Below, piece by piece: positions 37,301-50,799 of a stretch of DNA of 64,000 nt. Source of the DNA: Dillenia suffruticosa (lineage: Eukaryota; Streptophyta; Magnoliopsida; Dilleniales; Dilleniaceae); assembly GCA_033439265.1 (NCBI GenBank), contig JAVTVX010000013.1, positions 22,907,000 through 22,970,999 on the forward strand, in the 5' to 3' direction. Below the pieces are notes generated by a model that saw only the letters and a program-made list of their open reading frames with translations, made no database searches and was not told the DNA's origin. The stretch's first letter is position 1; every line of letters begins with the position of its first letter. The position numbers and the translations under genes are program-made.

Positions 37301-40247
37301 TTAAAGTAAATCGTGAAATAACTTTTGAAGGAAAAAAGGAGAATAAGCCCAAAAGTCTCTCATTATCTCTTTCCCATGAATAATATTGACCAAAGTAAAC
37401 TCTAAGACATATTATTTTTCATTGCCAAAATAATCTCTCAAAATACATTAATGGTGTTTTCGGATGATTTTTTATTTTGTATTATTGTATTTATAATTTT
37501 TTAAAAAAAATATATATTTACCATAGTAAATTAAATTTGTCATTATGTCAACAACTTTAACATGGGAAGCCCCACACGATCTGTATTTTATTCAACCACT
37601 GTTTGTCCCGAACATCACAATTGTTTGGTCCAACCAATCACAATCTAGGATTTTACACTTTTTCAGGTTTGAATTGGGAGGGAACACATGTGCCCTCTCA
37701 TCCTCACTCTCACTCTTACCCCAAGAGTCAAAAAGCATATAGAGTGCGATGAAGTGGTGAGATGGGATAAATAGTGTTGACAGTGTGGTGAATGGTATGA
37801 TTAAGAGGCAACACAATGACTATCCCACTCTCCCAAAAGTCCCCCAAGTTTCTTTGCAGTTCAGATGTTTGAATTTTTCGATCCCGCTTCTACTCTCCCG
37901 GTGGCCCCCCAAACCAACTCATTTACTTACACTTCAGAGTCAAACTTATGTCTAACAATTTAATGCCCTAACTCATTAGTATTTCTTTAATGGGGGAGTG
38001 TGGTTTCCACACCTGAAGAGCGCTTATGCAACTCTCTCATGTATTAGGAAAATGTGTTCTGGGTTTTACAGTTTTACGAGAAAATTGTATTTCTTTACGT
38101 ATTGAAGAAATAGGAGAGTGATACGTTCAGTAAGAAAACATTTACCAAGCATTTTTGTAATATTATTTAGTAAAAGAGTCGTCCAATTAATTAAAAAAGG
38201 ACCAATGTGCCCAACAGCATTCATATTTGGTCAAACATGTTTGCAATGCTTTTTATTAAATTTATACATGACCTGACCTTCCAACTAGCTTCTCCGCCCG
38301 CATTTATTAAGCTTACCATATACAGTCTATGTAAATATTATTGTTCATCCCTTATAAAATATTTAATTAAAATAATACTTAATATTTTCTTTATTATTTT
38401 TTTGGCAATTTTGTTACTATTTGAAATGGGAGGCACTTTTTCACACGTAAGACCGGCGGGGGGGGGGGGGGGAGTGTGAACTGTTAACCTTTTGAACTGA
38501 AAATAGGCGAGACCCCACCTTCCCCCGACCTATCAGATCGAGCAGGTCTGCTACGTAGGCTTGCATTCAAGTTTGCTGCAACGGAAGACACACCAACCGA
38601 CCCCGAGAGTGAGTGTGAGACGAGTGGATGAAGCCATGCATTGACACGAGCGTGCCACCAACAACACACGCAAGCTGCTCTCTAAGATTGCTCCTCTTAT
38701 CAAATTCTTTTAAAATAAATAATAAGACACTTTATCTTTTTAATAAGAGATTTTAAATTCAAACACTAAGAATAACGAAAAATGATTTTGAAAGTCAATA
38801 TCTAAAATAGAGCTTACAGTGCTTGATTTAGATTAATTGAACAAGATTCAGATATCGATAATAAAAATAAAAAAAAAAAAGATTGATCCTCTCTCTCTAT
38901 CGAAAGTAATATAATAATAATATAGGACTCGAATTAATAATAAATTTTCCAACATGCTATTTAATAGTTCTTGTATGACATTTAATTCGTTGTTTTCATC
39001 ATGAAATAACAATAAGAATGCTCCATTTAATGTATTTAGGTAGGGAAAAGTTCTGAAGTTTAAATAATAAAAGTGGAATGTTTGATTGTCTACTTTGAGC
39101 AAGGAGCCATTACTTTGGATCCCACTCTTCGAACAACTTACTGCATCCATTAGCATTTTCTTCTTTCTCATTATGATCCACCACACTATATTTAATCTAA
39201 TTTTAAGTTTAAGTTTTATCGTCTTCCCCTTTTTTGGGGTCCCCTGCTAGATAGAGAGAGAAAAGAAAGAGAGAGAGAGAGAGAGAGAGAGTGCCCGCAA
39301 AGATTCAAGACACTTGACATTGTTGATGTGGGTGGAAGAGAATGCCATATTTCTCAATACCTTCTTTATTTTTAGAAAATATGATATTTTCACAGATTAG
39401 GTTTAATGATAAGCATATTTGTAATTGACTGCAATTCTTATTCTTTATCATTCATATAATAAACAAATTTTAATATTTTTTTGTCAGCATAAGCATGTGT
39501 CAGTATTATTCACAATTTTAATATTTTGTATTATTTAATCATTTTCATTTCCCTCCTTTCATCACCAGAGATCTCACTGACCTCCGATTTTGAAGATTAC
39601 GGGGGCCAACCCCCCGGGGGCCGGGGTTTACACACCATTAATCAAATTGGCCGACAAAATATTCTCTGCACAAATTGGCCGCCGACACCATCATTTGCCT
39701 TCTCCAATTAATTATATTAAAGTTGAAATTTTTATAAATCTATTAATATGAAATAATGAATACGATAATAAATTTATTAGTTTTTGAAAAAAATATATTT
39801 TAAAAGTTTTAGTTAAAAATATTATAAATAAAATAAGATAAAATATGAATCAATTACCATTTTCTTTTCCCAAAACTCCAGCAAAAACCAATTATAATCA
39901 GGAAAAAGATTTCAAAGTTGAAATTGCAGCCAATTGAAAAATATCTGCAGCTTTTGCATTTAGTAAAATTAAAGAAAAAAAAAAGAAAGAAGAAATTTTA
40001 GCTGACTTTATTTTATGGGTACAATACCGTACTATATACTATGCTAGTGCTTGGAAAATAACCAAGGAAAGGAAAGCCACATCCAATCCAACTTCATGGG
40101 ATGAGAAATTTCCTTACTAAGTTTTTATATATATATTTTTCCCATTTTACTTATTTATTTTGATTTCTCTCTCATTCAATTGTACTGGAAAGTGGTACAT
40201 CACACCATTAACCCAGAGACACGTTGTGTCGGGAGATAATTAATAAA

Positions 40248-40278
<31 letters not shown>

Positions 40279-43008
40279 TTTTTCTGAAAAAAAGATATTG
40301 AAATTTGTCTTACATGAAAGAATCCTGAAAATCAATTCGGACCCTATGCTCCTTACAATTGTGGAAGATTGCGAGACAAAAGAAATAAAAAAAAAAAAAA
40401 AAATGCCAAAACAATATTTTCAAGCTTGCAAAAATGGGGTCGTACTGTAACTCCTCGAAATGGTGCTATATAGACGACAAAGATGGAAATCCTTGCAAAT
40501 ACTCTATATTAAATTTAAAGAGGAAGGTGGGGAAATGGTGAAAAATTATGAAATATACCGCACCATTATCTTGCAAAATAGTTGTAAAGTTTTTTCTCAT
40601 TTGAACATTTTGTGTATATTTTAAAAAATAATTTTTATTAATTATATTTTAACATAAAATCATGTATAGGACACATTTGGACAGATCTTCCCGTTAGGTT
40701 TATTTTTTGAAACAGATCTAACCATACAAATGGAAGAGATGCTAAAAGAAAATGAAAATGAACAATTTCAACAATAATACGTTAATCTGAATGTGTGAAT
40801 AATAAAAAATTTTCAAAATTATCATAATAAAAATTATCACAGCATGAGAATCATCACCCATTGCCCATCGATGGGGCGCAGGACCCCATGGCACATTGCA
40901 CATGCTACGCAATGCTATTATTATATTTTTGTCCACAAATTTTGGTTGCCCACAGAATTCTTTTTTTATTATTAATATATAAGGACATTCGAACTAAAAA
41001 CCTTTACAGGAAAAAAAAGGACAACACCAATTGATATATAATTCATTCATCTTTTTGACGGAATATCCTAATTTGTATCTGGGAATAACCAAATACCTAA
41101 ACTAAATGATATTTTCCAAATTTGTGCTCTCTCTCAACATTCAACAATTCCATCAAGTGGATAATTTTTTTTTTTTATAATAATTTAAATCTAGAATTAT
41201 CAGGTTGGAAAAAGAAAATTTATACCACTAGGCTATTTCTTTGGGAATATCAAGTGAGTAATGTTATGACACACTTTAATCAAGTGCAGTGTCGGTATGT
41301 AAGACTGGTATATGACCAACTACCGCACTAACCAACCTAACTACCTTTCATAATTTTAGCTTTAAAAGGGCCTAAAGTAGTTGCCTTGCAAAAGCTAGGG
41401 AACATAAGGGTACAAACTGCAGTGGTGGCCTCTATGGGGTCATGATGTTTGATCCAAATAACTACATCGCAACCACATTACTCCCTCCGCCCTCCATTAT
41501 GCATGATGAATCATAAATCAATTGCTTTGTTTTGCACCCCAAAAATTTTGAAGACCCTCCACTCACGTGGAAAGCACGTGTTAGGATTAGCAACTTGCGG
41601 ACTATGATATACGTACACATTTCACTCACTAGTTCTTATTAAGATAACAGTCCGAGTCAACCTGAATACAACTAGGCAAATGAAGTGTGCAAGTAACATA
41701 TCCCAGATACTGAAAACCTGCAATATGGGATTGGCTCGAAACTCGTGAAAAGCCCTCCATGTTCTTTTTCACGTACTGGACTCTTGAAGTCACCATGTTG
41801 AGCACTAACATGGTAAAACACCAACCTCGTTAGATTCAAAGTGTAGTCTCACACAAGGACCATCTACCCTCCAACTGTAATGAAACCAAATGGAGATGCA
41901 TGACTTCACAAACAATTGCCCCTGGGTTTAGAAAGTGCATGAGCAAAAATTACCTCGCACACTTTAAAAAAAACACACACACACACAATGCACACACGTG
42001 GGCAGGCTCACCTTAAGATTAGCATCAACTTTTGAGGAATGTTATTCCTGTGATGCATCCTCCTGATTTCCTTCCCTAAGACGCCTCTTTTGGGAGTGTG
42101 AATTTCAACTCCGCAACTAGGGCATCTTAACATCAACTTCCAAACTGAGGCTTTTGATATTGCCTTAAGCTGCAAAGACAGCGCAAGTTCTATTGTTTCT
42201 CCTTTGTGGGACAATATTCCACTTTTCAGGTCAATTACTTTACGGACGAACTCTACATGATCTTTCAACTTCAGTTCATTACAGAAGCATCTGATGCTAA
42301 GGTCCTCTATAAGCAAAATATTAAGGACTTCATGTACATCTCAGCATTATAGAACAAGTACGAAACATGATTTTTACGGTCAGGTAAATACAGTGAAAGA
42401 ACTGGAGGGGGTATTGCAACCTTTCTTCTGCTTCTCAGCTGAGTTTGAAAATCGAAGTCAGCAATTATGGAAGTGACTTCTGTAGCATGCTGCAGATGTA
42501 ACACTTCTCTGCAAATAGTATGAGACAGTGCACCATCTGAGAGTGATTGTATCTGATTCTTCTAGAAATTCTTAAAAGATCTATAAAAACCGAATGCCTG
42601 GTTAATATAGTTCATTTTTGCTTTCACAGAGCGAAAGAAAATGCATCCAACATGGCTCAATAGGTTCATACAGAGCAGCCCTCAAAACTTCGTTGGATGC
42701 ATGTATAAATGTCAGATGACATAGTGAAGGCAACTGCAATAAGAGAAAGGCACAAAAAATGGTTCTCAGTTGTTTGCAGAGACAGGATTTTATACCTACA
42801 AATGTCAAAGAGCATCCCTCTAACGACAATTCATGTTTGCAGTTGTTAGATGATCATGTTATGTCTTAGTGTCGGCATCAATCGAAAGAAATGGCAACTG
42901 AAGACAGATTTCACGGTAGAATTTGAAAACACCTTTGGCTTACCTGTTTATAAGATTGTAGCATCTGGTGAAACATATGTGCTGTTATACCAGAGTCTTC
43001 ACATTCAG
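34385..43008. other. Expansin promoter, then long spacer
   Basis: 34.39-34.7 kb is the presumed expansin promoter and CT/GA-rich leader. The rest has no recognised gene. It includes a CATA/CATG-rich tract at 35558-35610, a poly(T) at 36096-36118, (GA)n at 39262-39292, (AT)n at 40249-40270, a poly(G) at 38457-38472 and a GC-rich block at 39600-39625. 38.5-38.67 kb is GC-richer without a recognisable product. 42.0-42.9 kb flanks the RNR1 remnant and holds an open minus-strand frame (42008-42316) without a domain. Confidence 0.45.
36747..36782. repeat. Hexanucleotide repeat (ACCTCG)6
   Basis: Six perfect tandem units. The ORF crossing it reads as alternating Ser-Thr and is not considered coding. 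Confidence 0.95.
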
Positions 43009-46000
43009 CTAAACAACCTCCTTCTGGGCAAGACCATCTTCGCATCGATGAGTTTCTTCCACCTGAAAATCAATCTCATCTCCTATCTGTACTCCCACAA
43101 ACACCCAAGCAGAAGCCTGCTATCCTACCTGTAAGGTTTCAAATTATATTTCCATTATGTTTTGAGCTTGTATTTGTGTACTTGAATTAAGCACAAAACG
43201 AGAGATATATCATTTATATCCAGCTCTGATTTGTATAAATGAACCTTAAGTGGGAATGCATGGTTTCCTAAGTTTTGGGATTGAGAGTGGTTATCTGACC
43301 ACAAAAATTAGAGTCAGTGCAAAATATATTAAGCAAGAAGCAAAAAGGGATTAAAAAGAAAAAAACACAACCGTTAAAAATGACCCATATAGAAACTTCA
43401 AAATTTCCCCACACACACACATACTAGGGGAGCTTCCTTCCACTGAGTAATGAAAGACTAGACAGACAAGTGGCCTCACATATCCAAATAAATATAATAA
43501 AAAAAAGTCATGAAAAAACCATAAGAGAATATATAAAGAAATACAAACCTTAGCTAGCAATCAGGAAAGGGAAAGGAGAATATTCATTTGCAGAGAAGTT
43601 AGGAAATTCCTTGATATATTGGTGGCGTAAGATTTTAGAATTCTGGACATTTCTTTTTGTCTAAGAATTTTGGACATTTTGGAGTCTTATGTTGATGGAC
43701 TGCTGTATTAGTTTGCATATTTTATATGTATGTCTCATGATGTCCACTCAATATCCTTACTCAAATTCCACCCAATCATCTTCCTCACCCAATGCTGACA
43801 AATCTTTCAAAAGTTTGTACTCACCACATCCACTCAAGTTAATAGCCTGAACATTACTCTATTCTCCATATAAGTCAAACTTGATATATCTTCATATTAA
43901 ACATGTCCAACACCCCAACACACAAACAACAATACAGATAAGTTTATCTAATTCTTTAAAGTAAGACTTTATATTAATGTAGTTAAGAAAACTAAATAAA
44001 AATTGAATCCATGCAGGGTAAAGACAGGCTATCTCATTATTTCATTGAAAGAGAGTATAGTAGGGGATCAAAACTGCAACACCAAGAATTATCAAGAGAT
44101 CTGTAATCCATACTGGACCGATGATCATGCAGGTCGAAGTGGAAAGGGACAATATCTTATGGAATTGGGAAGAAATGGATCACTTGCCAGGTGTCTCTAC
44201 AATTCAAGAATAAAATATACTCATGCTTGAGGACAACAAGTTCTCAACAAGATTTCCCTAGTATTGCAACCTCAAACCATCCCTTGCATGCCTTTGAGCA
44301 TGAACTTAGAGCCATGAAACAACTAACCACTCAAAAGCTTAAGCTAAATAGAGAAGTACATTTATTTTTGTATATCTTAACAAAACCTCTCACAGATGAG
44401 CTGATGATCAACAAGAAACAGAAGAAAATATTAGATGGTGTTCAATGAGCTTTGCAATGCACTTGGGATCTCCTCCTTCAATACCACGTGAAAGAACCAA
44501 TTGGTTCAAAAGCTTGAGTTGATGGAAAGAGATACTTATAATTTGATTTCACAGAGCTTTAACATGAGAAATTATAATTCATGTTCTCTCTTAGAAATTG
44601 CAATAGAATGGCAAATTTCTCATTTCATCTGTGCTTACACCCAGGAGCAATAATGCTGCAGTAGGATATTTGATATATCTAAGAACCAATGCACGAAACC
44701 TCTTTCCTTTTGGCTGTCTTCTTAGAAATTCTAATATCCAATACTTAAGACTGCAGCTGAAGAGCCTTTTTGCCACTCGAGCGTTCATGTTGACTGATGA
44801 GGCAATGCCTTCCAGCAGACCAGCTGTAAAACGAGGAGAATCACCCCTGAGAAAAGCCTTCACCTGCAGTTAAATGTCTTGATATTTAGGGAGTACTTTC
44901 TAATCACCTCCCCTCTTCCAACTATATACAGATGCAGCAGATAGCAACTACCAATAAGTTTTTGTCATCAATAAGGGAAAGAATTTCGTGAAAGAATCCA
45001 AGTTCGCATCTGTACCCATATCAGAGATAATGAAGTGCTAACTTGCCTACCACCAGCTTCTTGGTCAAGCAGTAGCAAGGCCCTCAAAATCCTGATCAAG
45101 ATTGCTACCACCCCCCCGCCCCCCCCAAAGAAAAAAGAGACAAGAAATCACCTCCTTCCTGTAAATAATATGTAAGAAATATATTTGAATAGGAATAGGA
45201 AAACAGGGAGGGAATGTAATTATGCCCATGAAGAAAGAGACAGAGCAAAATTGTTGTCAGCAGTAGAAAGAAGGCAATGAATTCCAACAGTGGACACAAT
45301 CAGCTTAGATACATAAAAGCCTTGAAACTTCTCACCCACACTCTCAGGTCATTATTTAACACGGGGATTACCAGAAAAGGCCCAAATACCTTACCATGAG
45401 CCGTTGCTGGTTATATAAAAATGGCAAACAGAAAACACTGCCTGTGGCATAATGCTAATGAGATATATTGCCAGAAGCTGGAAGAGACATTTCTGATGTA
45501 AAATCTCAATTAACTTTACCTACCTAAGAACTATTGTAGAAAAGTGAAGGATTAAAAACAGAACCTCCATCAACAAACTAACAAAATGTTTAAATTGATG
45601 GCAAAATACTAATTTTTCACATGTTATCTGTTTTTTGTCTAATGTGAAGGAGACTCTCACATTCCATTTTTTTATCTTTCGGAATTATGTTGCCTCCTCA
45701 AGAAGAGAAGGGTCCGCCATCTCTACAGCTCTATATTATGCAGCCAACTGGTAATGTCATTTTAAAATCCATCTTAAAAATGAAAATACATTCTTCAAAG
45801 TCAACTTTTACAAGCTAATTACGCTTGCCTTTTAGAGAAAAGATATAATTGCAGGCAGAACAGATCTTTAATTTGGTGTATTAACTCTGATCTGTAAAAC
45901 CTTGATCAACAGCCATGAAAGTACTAACCTGGTAGTGAGCAAGAAAATCCATGCAACTGCGGATAGGGGATGTAAATTGAACATAACCAGGAAGCCCAAG

Positions 46001-49000
46001 GACCCGATGTCTTACAGGTTTCTTGAAATCTATTTCAGCAGCACGCATTATTCTAACATAAGCAGAGCCCCTAACAGGTCCTTCTGGAAGATAAGCGAAC
46101 AAAGACGCATCTACATGTGATTGGAGCTGTCCTCTGTAGGATAAAGGAATATTATTGTAAGAACCAAAAGTCGCTAAAACTTCACCGCACAATACCATCA
46201 TCTCATAGACAAGCCGCATTGCAGGATCTGCCTGGTTTTCTACATACAGACTGATTGATGGCTCTGGATCATCTGGATTGGCCACCTCGATGCGCGTTTC
46301 CAAATCAGCTGTATCAATAGCACCCTACAGAAGATGATATGCTTGAACTTAAGTCTTAAACTGTGTTACAAAAATTAAAAGATAATCCTGTTAAATGCTT
46401 TTAAAAGAAAATTCATGCAGATTGTTTTGCATTCATATAAGAAATACATCAGGAGAACTCACTTTAAAAGAGACCAAGTAGCATAAGAGACAATATAGTA
46501 TACATTGAAATCAAATTGAGATATCAAGGACCTAGTAACCCAGAACAATTCCCTCGGGATTCTTCAGGCACTATTTTTGCTGCCTCCCTTTATTGGTAGA
46601 GGTAAAAATGAAAGTCACAAATAAAGTCAACCAAGACATCTTAACAAAGACTTAAATCACCTATTAGAAATAAATCAGGTTTGGCAGTGACAGAACTTTT
46701 CCCCATCTGGCTTCAAGTAAGGCCATACTTCATTCAACAGATTATGAATCGTCAAGTCATTCTTTACAGATCTACTCTATCCTATGTTCACTTGCATCTA
46801 CCTGCGATAAATGCATAAAGATATTTCTATAAAGATGATAAGTCTCTTTTACAGTCCATGTGCCCAAATCATTCAAGATTTTGTTGTTGACTTTGGTAAG
46901 ACCAAAGATAGATATAATATAGAAGGATACGCCATGGACAAGTTTATGGTGTCTTTGGCCAGAGAGACACACAAGAATTTTTCAAGGAACAGTCAACAGG
47001 AGAATCTCTTCTCCAGGAAAAAATAGTGCACTTGGCAATGTAATGTGTATAATGAATGCAGCTTTTAAAGGTTATAGGGATTGGAAAGCTTTTATGGATA
47101 TCTTCTCCCATCCTTTGGTGTATGTTCTTTTTTTTACAAAATGTTCCACATTTTTATTGCAACCATAATCCTTAAGTTAATCAGAAGAAAATCATTCACA
47201 ATTTTGGACAAACAAACTAGCCCACAGCAAATTGCTAGAGCCTATCCCAGATGGGCCTAGAAACATTGCAACAAGGAATAAGCAAACTCCGAACACACTA
47301 TTACTCTTCCACATGGCAAACTTTAGGAGAGAGAACTGTGAGACACTATTTAAAAGCAATAGATCATCAGTCTTATTTCTCAGAAATCATGGAGTAAGTC
47401 TTTCTTAAAGGTGTGGTTCCTTTGTATGGGGTGTCGATATCGCTGATATTTTTGGATCCTGCTTTTCGTCCAGTTGGTGTTCTTTTCTTGTAATACAATT
47501 ATTTAAGTTACAAAAGAAGATTGACCCAACAAATGACAAAATTGGGTATAACCCTCTTTTGACATGTAATAGAAAGCTAACCTGTTGACGACACCATTGT
47601 AACCGAAAAGTTACAGCCTCCGTGAGAACTTCCAGTTCAACCTCCTCTTCTAGATTCAAGTGAATCAACACGGATGCACTCTCATATGTCAACATATAGG
47701 TTGGTTTGATGATTGAATTATCTATTGTGTATTCTGTAATGCTAAAACAACAAAACATGGTTTGAAATTGGCTCCAGAAGAAGATTATTCTCAGCAACCT
47801 TCAATATGCACAAATATAGTGCACAAGAGGGGTGAGAAATTTAAACTAATGCATAATGGTCCAAAAGTTCTATTAAAATGGATTATGTGTGCCAGGATTT
47901 CAAGACTGTCTATCAGTTTGACTTTAAACTAACCATAATATGAAATACAGATTCAAGCAACTACAACCCAACTAATTTGGGACTTTAGGCTTAGTGCACA
48001 AAGTCATCATGGCTTCTGATTGTAATTAACTATAGACAGTTTAATTCTGAGCCAACATTTTGAAATAGTTCCATCAGTAAGTACAAACTCGAATCTCTAA
48101 ATAACTCTTTAAGCTTAAATGACCAAACAAAATCAAGAGCACACTAAATAGCTGAAATGAAAAGCTTTAGACTTCATCAAGAAACGAACAATTGATTTAC
48201 ACGCAAGACATACTTGTGTAAAATATATATAAATATATCATATTTAATCAAAGGTTAGGTAATTGCCTAAACTCTACTGATTTAACGTACCTCACAAAGG
48301 AGAGTATAATCTAAAATTGGCATATATCATCCCCACTTTAAGTCTCAGGCTCTCAGCAGTCCAAACAATAACTAAGCTCATGCAAATTTTAACTCCAGCT
48401 GTCCAGTGTTTGTGCAATAGACCAGTTATTTGACTCAAAATATTGTTTGAATTGACTTCTAATCTTGCCAATTCCCAGAATTACACCACCTGATCATCAC
48501 CAAATGTCATTTATCTTTGGCACTTTAATAATGGATAAATGAAAACTTTTGGGCATGGTGACATCCTGGAAATTGTAGGACTGAAAAACAATTCAGGATA
48601 TGCTCCCTCTGCATGAAGGAAACAGTGTTATTTTTATTGCCTTCTGAAACTGTTCAAAGTGTATGTGAATATAGACCATGTAAAATTATCCTTTTAATGT
48701 TACCTATAAAAACCTAATGCAGACCATGATTGAGGATGCCATTAAAAGTGTATTTTGTCATAAAGATAAACCAAGTCATAGTCAGGCATGCATTGCATCA
48801 CCTCACAACAAGTGAAGTGAAACATACTCGAGATAGCATGCCAAGAGTGGAAGGCACTGATCATTCCAGGGTTACCTGGCAGCCAAGAAGTATCCGAACC
48901 CATTCTAAGCCCCTAACGTCTTTGATTCCTTATGAATGGTAATCTAGAACTAATCTTTCTTTTAGGCCAAAAGACAGGGAGATTGAAATAATGGACTACA

Positions 49001-50030
49001 ATAGTGGTTCTAACCTACTTAATTTTCTAATGGGGAGAACAAGCTTTGAGTTTAGGGCTTTAAAGAATATATCAGTAACTTCACCTTCCTTAGGTTTGAT
49101 ATACTCCACAAAGGGAAGATTAGCAGGAGTTTTCATTTCATTCGTTGTGGCTCAAGAACTTTAAGACCCAGCTAAAAGATTTTTAAAAGTACGTAAATCC
49201 TATACTTGCAAAAAAAAAAAAAAAATGTACCTTCCATCAGTCTGAAGTACCCCAGACATTATAACAGCCTTGCAAATTTTTCCTTGTTTCAAGCTCATCC
49301 CCTCAATTGCAAGCTTCTCAGGAAACATGGGGTAAGGTGGTAGGCAAGAAGAGTGAAGTTCCTCTTCTCATTGCCCCTCTACAAAAAAAAGGACACATTG
49401 TTAATACCGAGAACATACTTTAGATCCATATGACCCACGGTATCTAAATTTTACCTATCCATTCTGCTCCCAGGCTGAATAAGGCAGGATGGATTGGCAA
49501 CATGTATCCAAACTTTAATCCAGCCATCCTGCATTAGCATATGAGCAGGCTTGATGAATGTGACGAGATGAAATCACAGCAGATTACAACATTGAAAAAG
49601 GTTCCCAAAATGTGTGAACTGGATCCAAGAAGAACCATTCCTCATCAGCCTCATCTACATCGATGGCATACACCTTCAAATGAGTAAGGTCCTTTCTGTC
49701 TATCTAAACAGAGCAAACAATTAGTAAAGGTTACACTGATGCCACATTGAAAATATATATATGCAAAATATTCCCAATCTTGTGATGGCGAAAAAGAGAA
49801 ATGTTATCCCATTCTACGTTCTTCACTAACCATTCCTTCAGGGACCATACGGACAACCATGTGGGCAACAACAACAGCCACAATAATAATGACATATAAG
49901 TGAAAATCCTGACATTAAAACCAACCATAATAAAGCCAACACAAAACTTGTGCAAAATGTATTGATGCTTACATGTTGTCTAACAACAAGGATATTAAGG
50001 AGATGCATGAGTATGCATACATTCATGCAC
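43009..50030 (-). pseudogene. RNR1: RNase II (RNR1-like) catalytic and C-terminal half, broken
   Basis: On the minus strand, blocks run in family order. 49698-49620: DLTHLKVYAIDVDEADE. ~49540-49455: [15 protein letters not shown] ... SRMDR. 49378-49231: RRGTSLFLPTT, then YPMFPEKLAIEGMSLKQG in another frame. 47741-47582: ITEYTIDNSIIKPTYMLTYE. 46324-45929: GAIDTADLETRIEV ... GLPGYVQFTSPIR. 44863-44641: VKAFLRGDSPRFTAGLLEGI ... KYWILEFLRRQ. 43128-43009: S1-like tail QASAWVFVGVQIGDEIDF. Lesions: loss of ~50 bp carrying the catalytic LDDGLSATR segment; a 2-base deletion after FLPTT; SPIRSCMDF where the family has SPIRRYMDL; TAG for Phe in the GFQA motif. Several splice borders remain. It would have been an organellar 3'-5' exoribonuclease; it cannot be functional. 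Confidence 0.85.
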
Positions 50031-50738
50031 ATTAAGTGCATGAGTATGAAATCAATTGAAACCAAGCCTAAAGTGCACTGTGTGGCGATCGTCCCTGAAA
50101 TCAAAGTTGCCTGAACTATGTGAGGTGGCAATTTCTAACATCTATAAGTCGTATAGCATTCAAATCAATCGATATTGCCCCCTATAAGTCCAATTTACAA
50201 GATCATTAACCAAGAAAAGTGGGGAAGATAGACCGGAGTAAGCGTGAGATATCCCAAGAAGACTGAACTATGTGAACTCGCGATCTCCCCTCAAATAGGA
50301 GCAATGCACACCATCAACCCTGAGAACGCATGTCCTGCATTTGAGAATCTGTCAGATTCGACAATGTATACAGTTTGTATCTCAAATTAGTTGTACAAGT
50401 TATGTCGTACTGGTTGCCTCTCTGGATGGAACATCAACAAGAAGAAAGAACAAAGAAAATAAGAGATGCTCCAAATCATAATCTACTTGTTAAGGATGAT
50501 TTTTGTGTTTCTTTTAGTAAGCTTCGCACGAGTGCAAATTTGTATGAAGTTACCATCCACTCTCATCTTATTGACACCTCAAAAGACCACAAGAGGTTCC
50601 ATTGAAAACACTAGATATCCCGGAACAAATTTGGTTCAAGAAGAGTTGCCAATTTTCACAAGACAGAAAGGAAGGGGGGGGGGGGAGGAGGAGGAGGACA
50701 AGAAGAAGAAGAAGAAAGTTGAGCAGAACTCACTGTGC

Positions 50739-50788
50739 AGGGTGCAGGGTGCAGTGTGCAGGGTGCAGGGTGCAGTGTGCAGGCTGCT
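50739..50788. repeat. Heptamer minisatellite GTGCAGG/GTGCAGT
   Basis: About seven units of GTGCAGG or GTGCAGT in a higher-order 14/21-base pattern, within the rhomboid remnant. Nearby are a poly(G) run (50675-50685) and a (AAG)n tract. Repetitive ORFs over it are artefacts. Confidence 0.9.
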
Positions 50789-50799
50789 TGCAGCTCCAT

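Noticed and set aside
44003-44448. Plus-strand ORFs with TDDHAG and LTKPLTDE, reminiscent of Copia integrase/RNase H ends
   Set aside because: Two short motifs in different frames, with the wrong spacing and no catalytic residues; too weak to call a retrotransposon.
50739-50788. Regular short repeats resembling a CRISPR array
   Set aside because: Heptamer units without spacers, in a plant pseudogene; a minisatellite.
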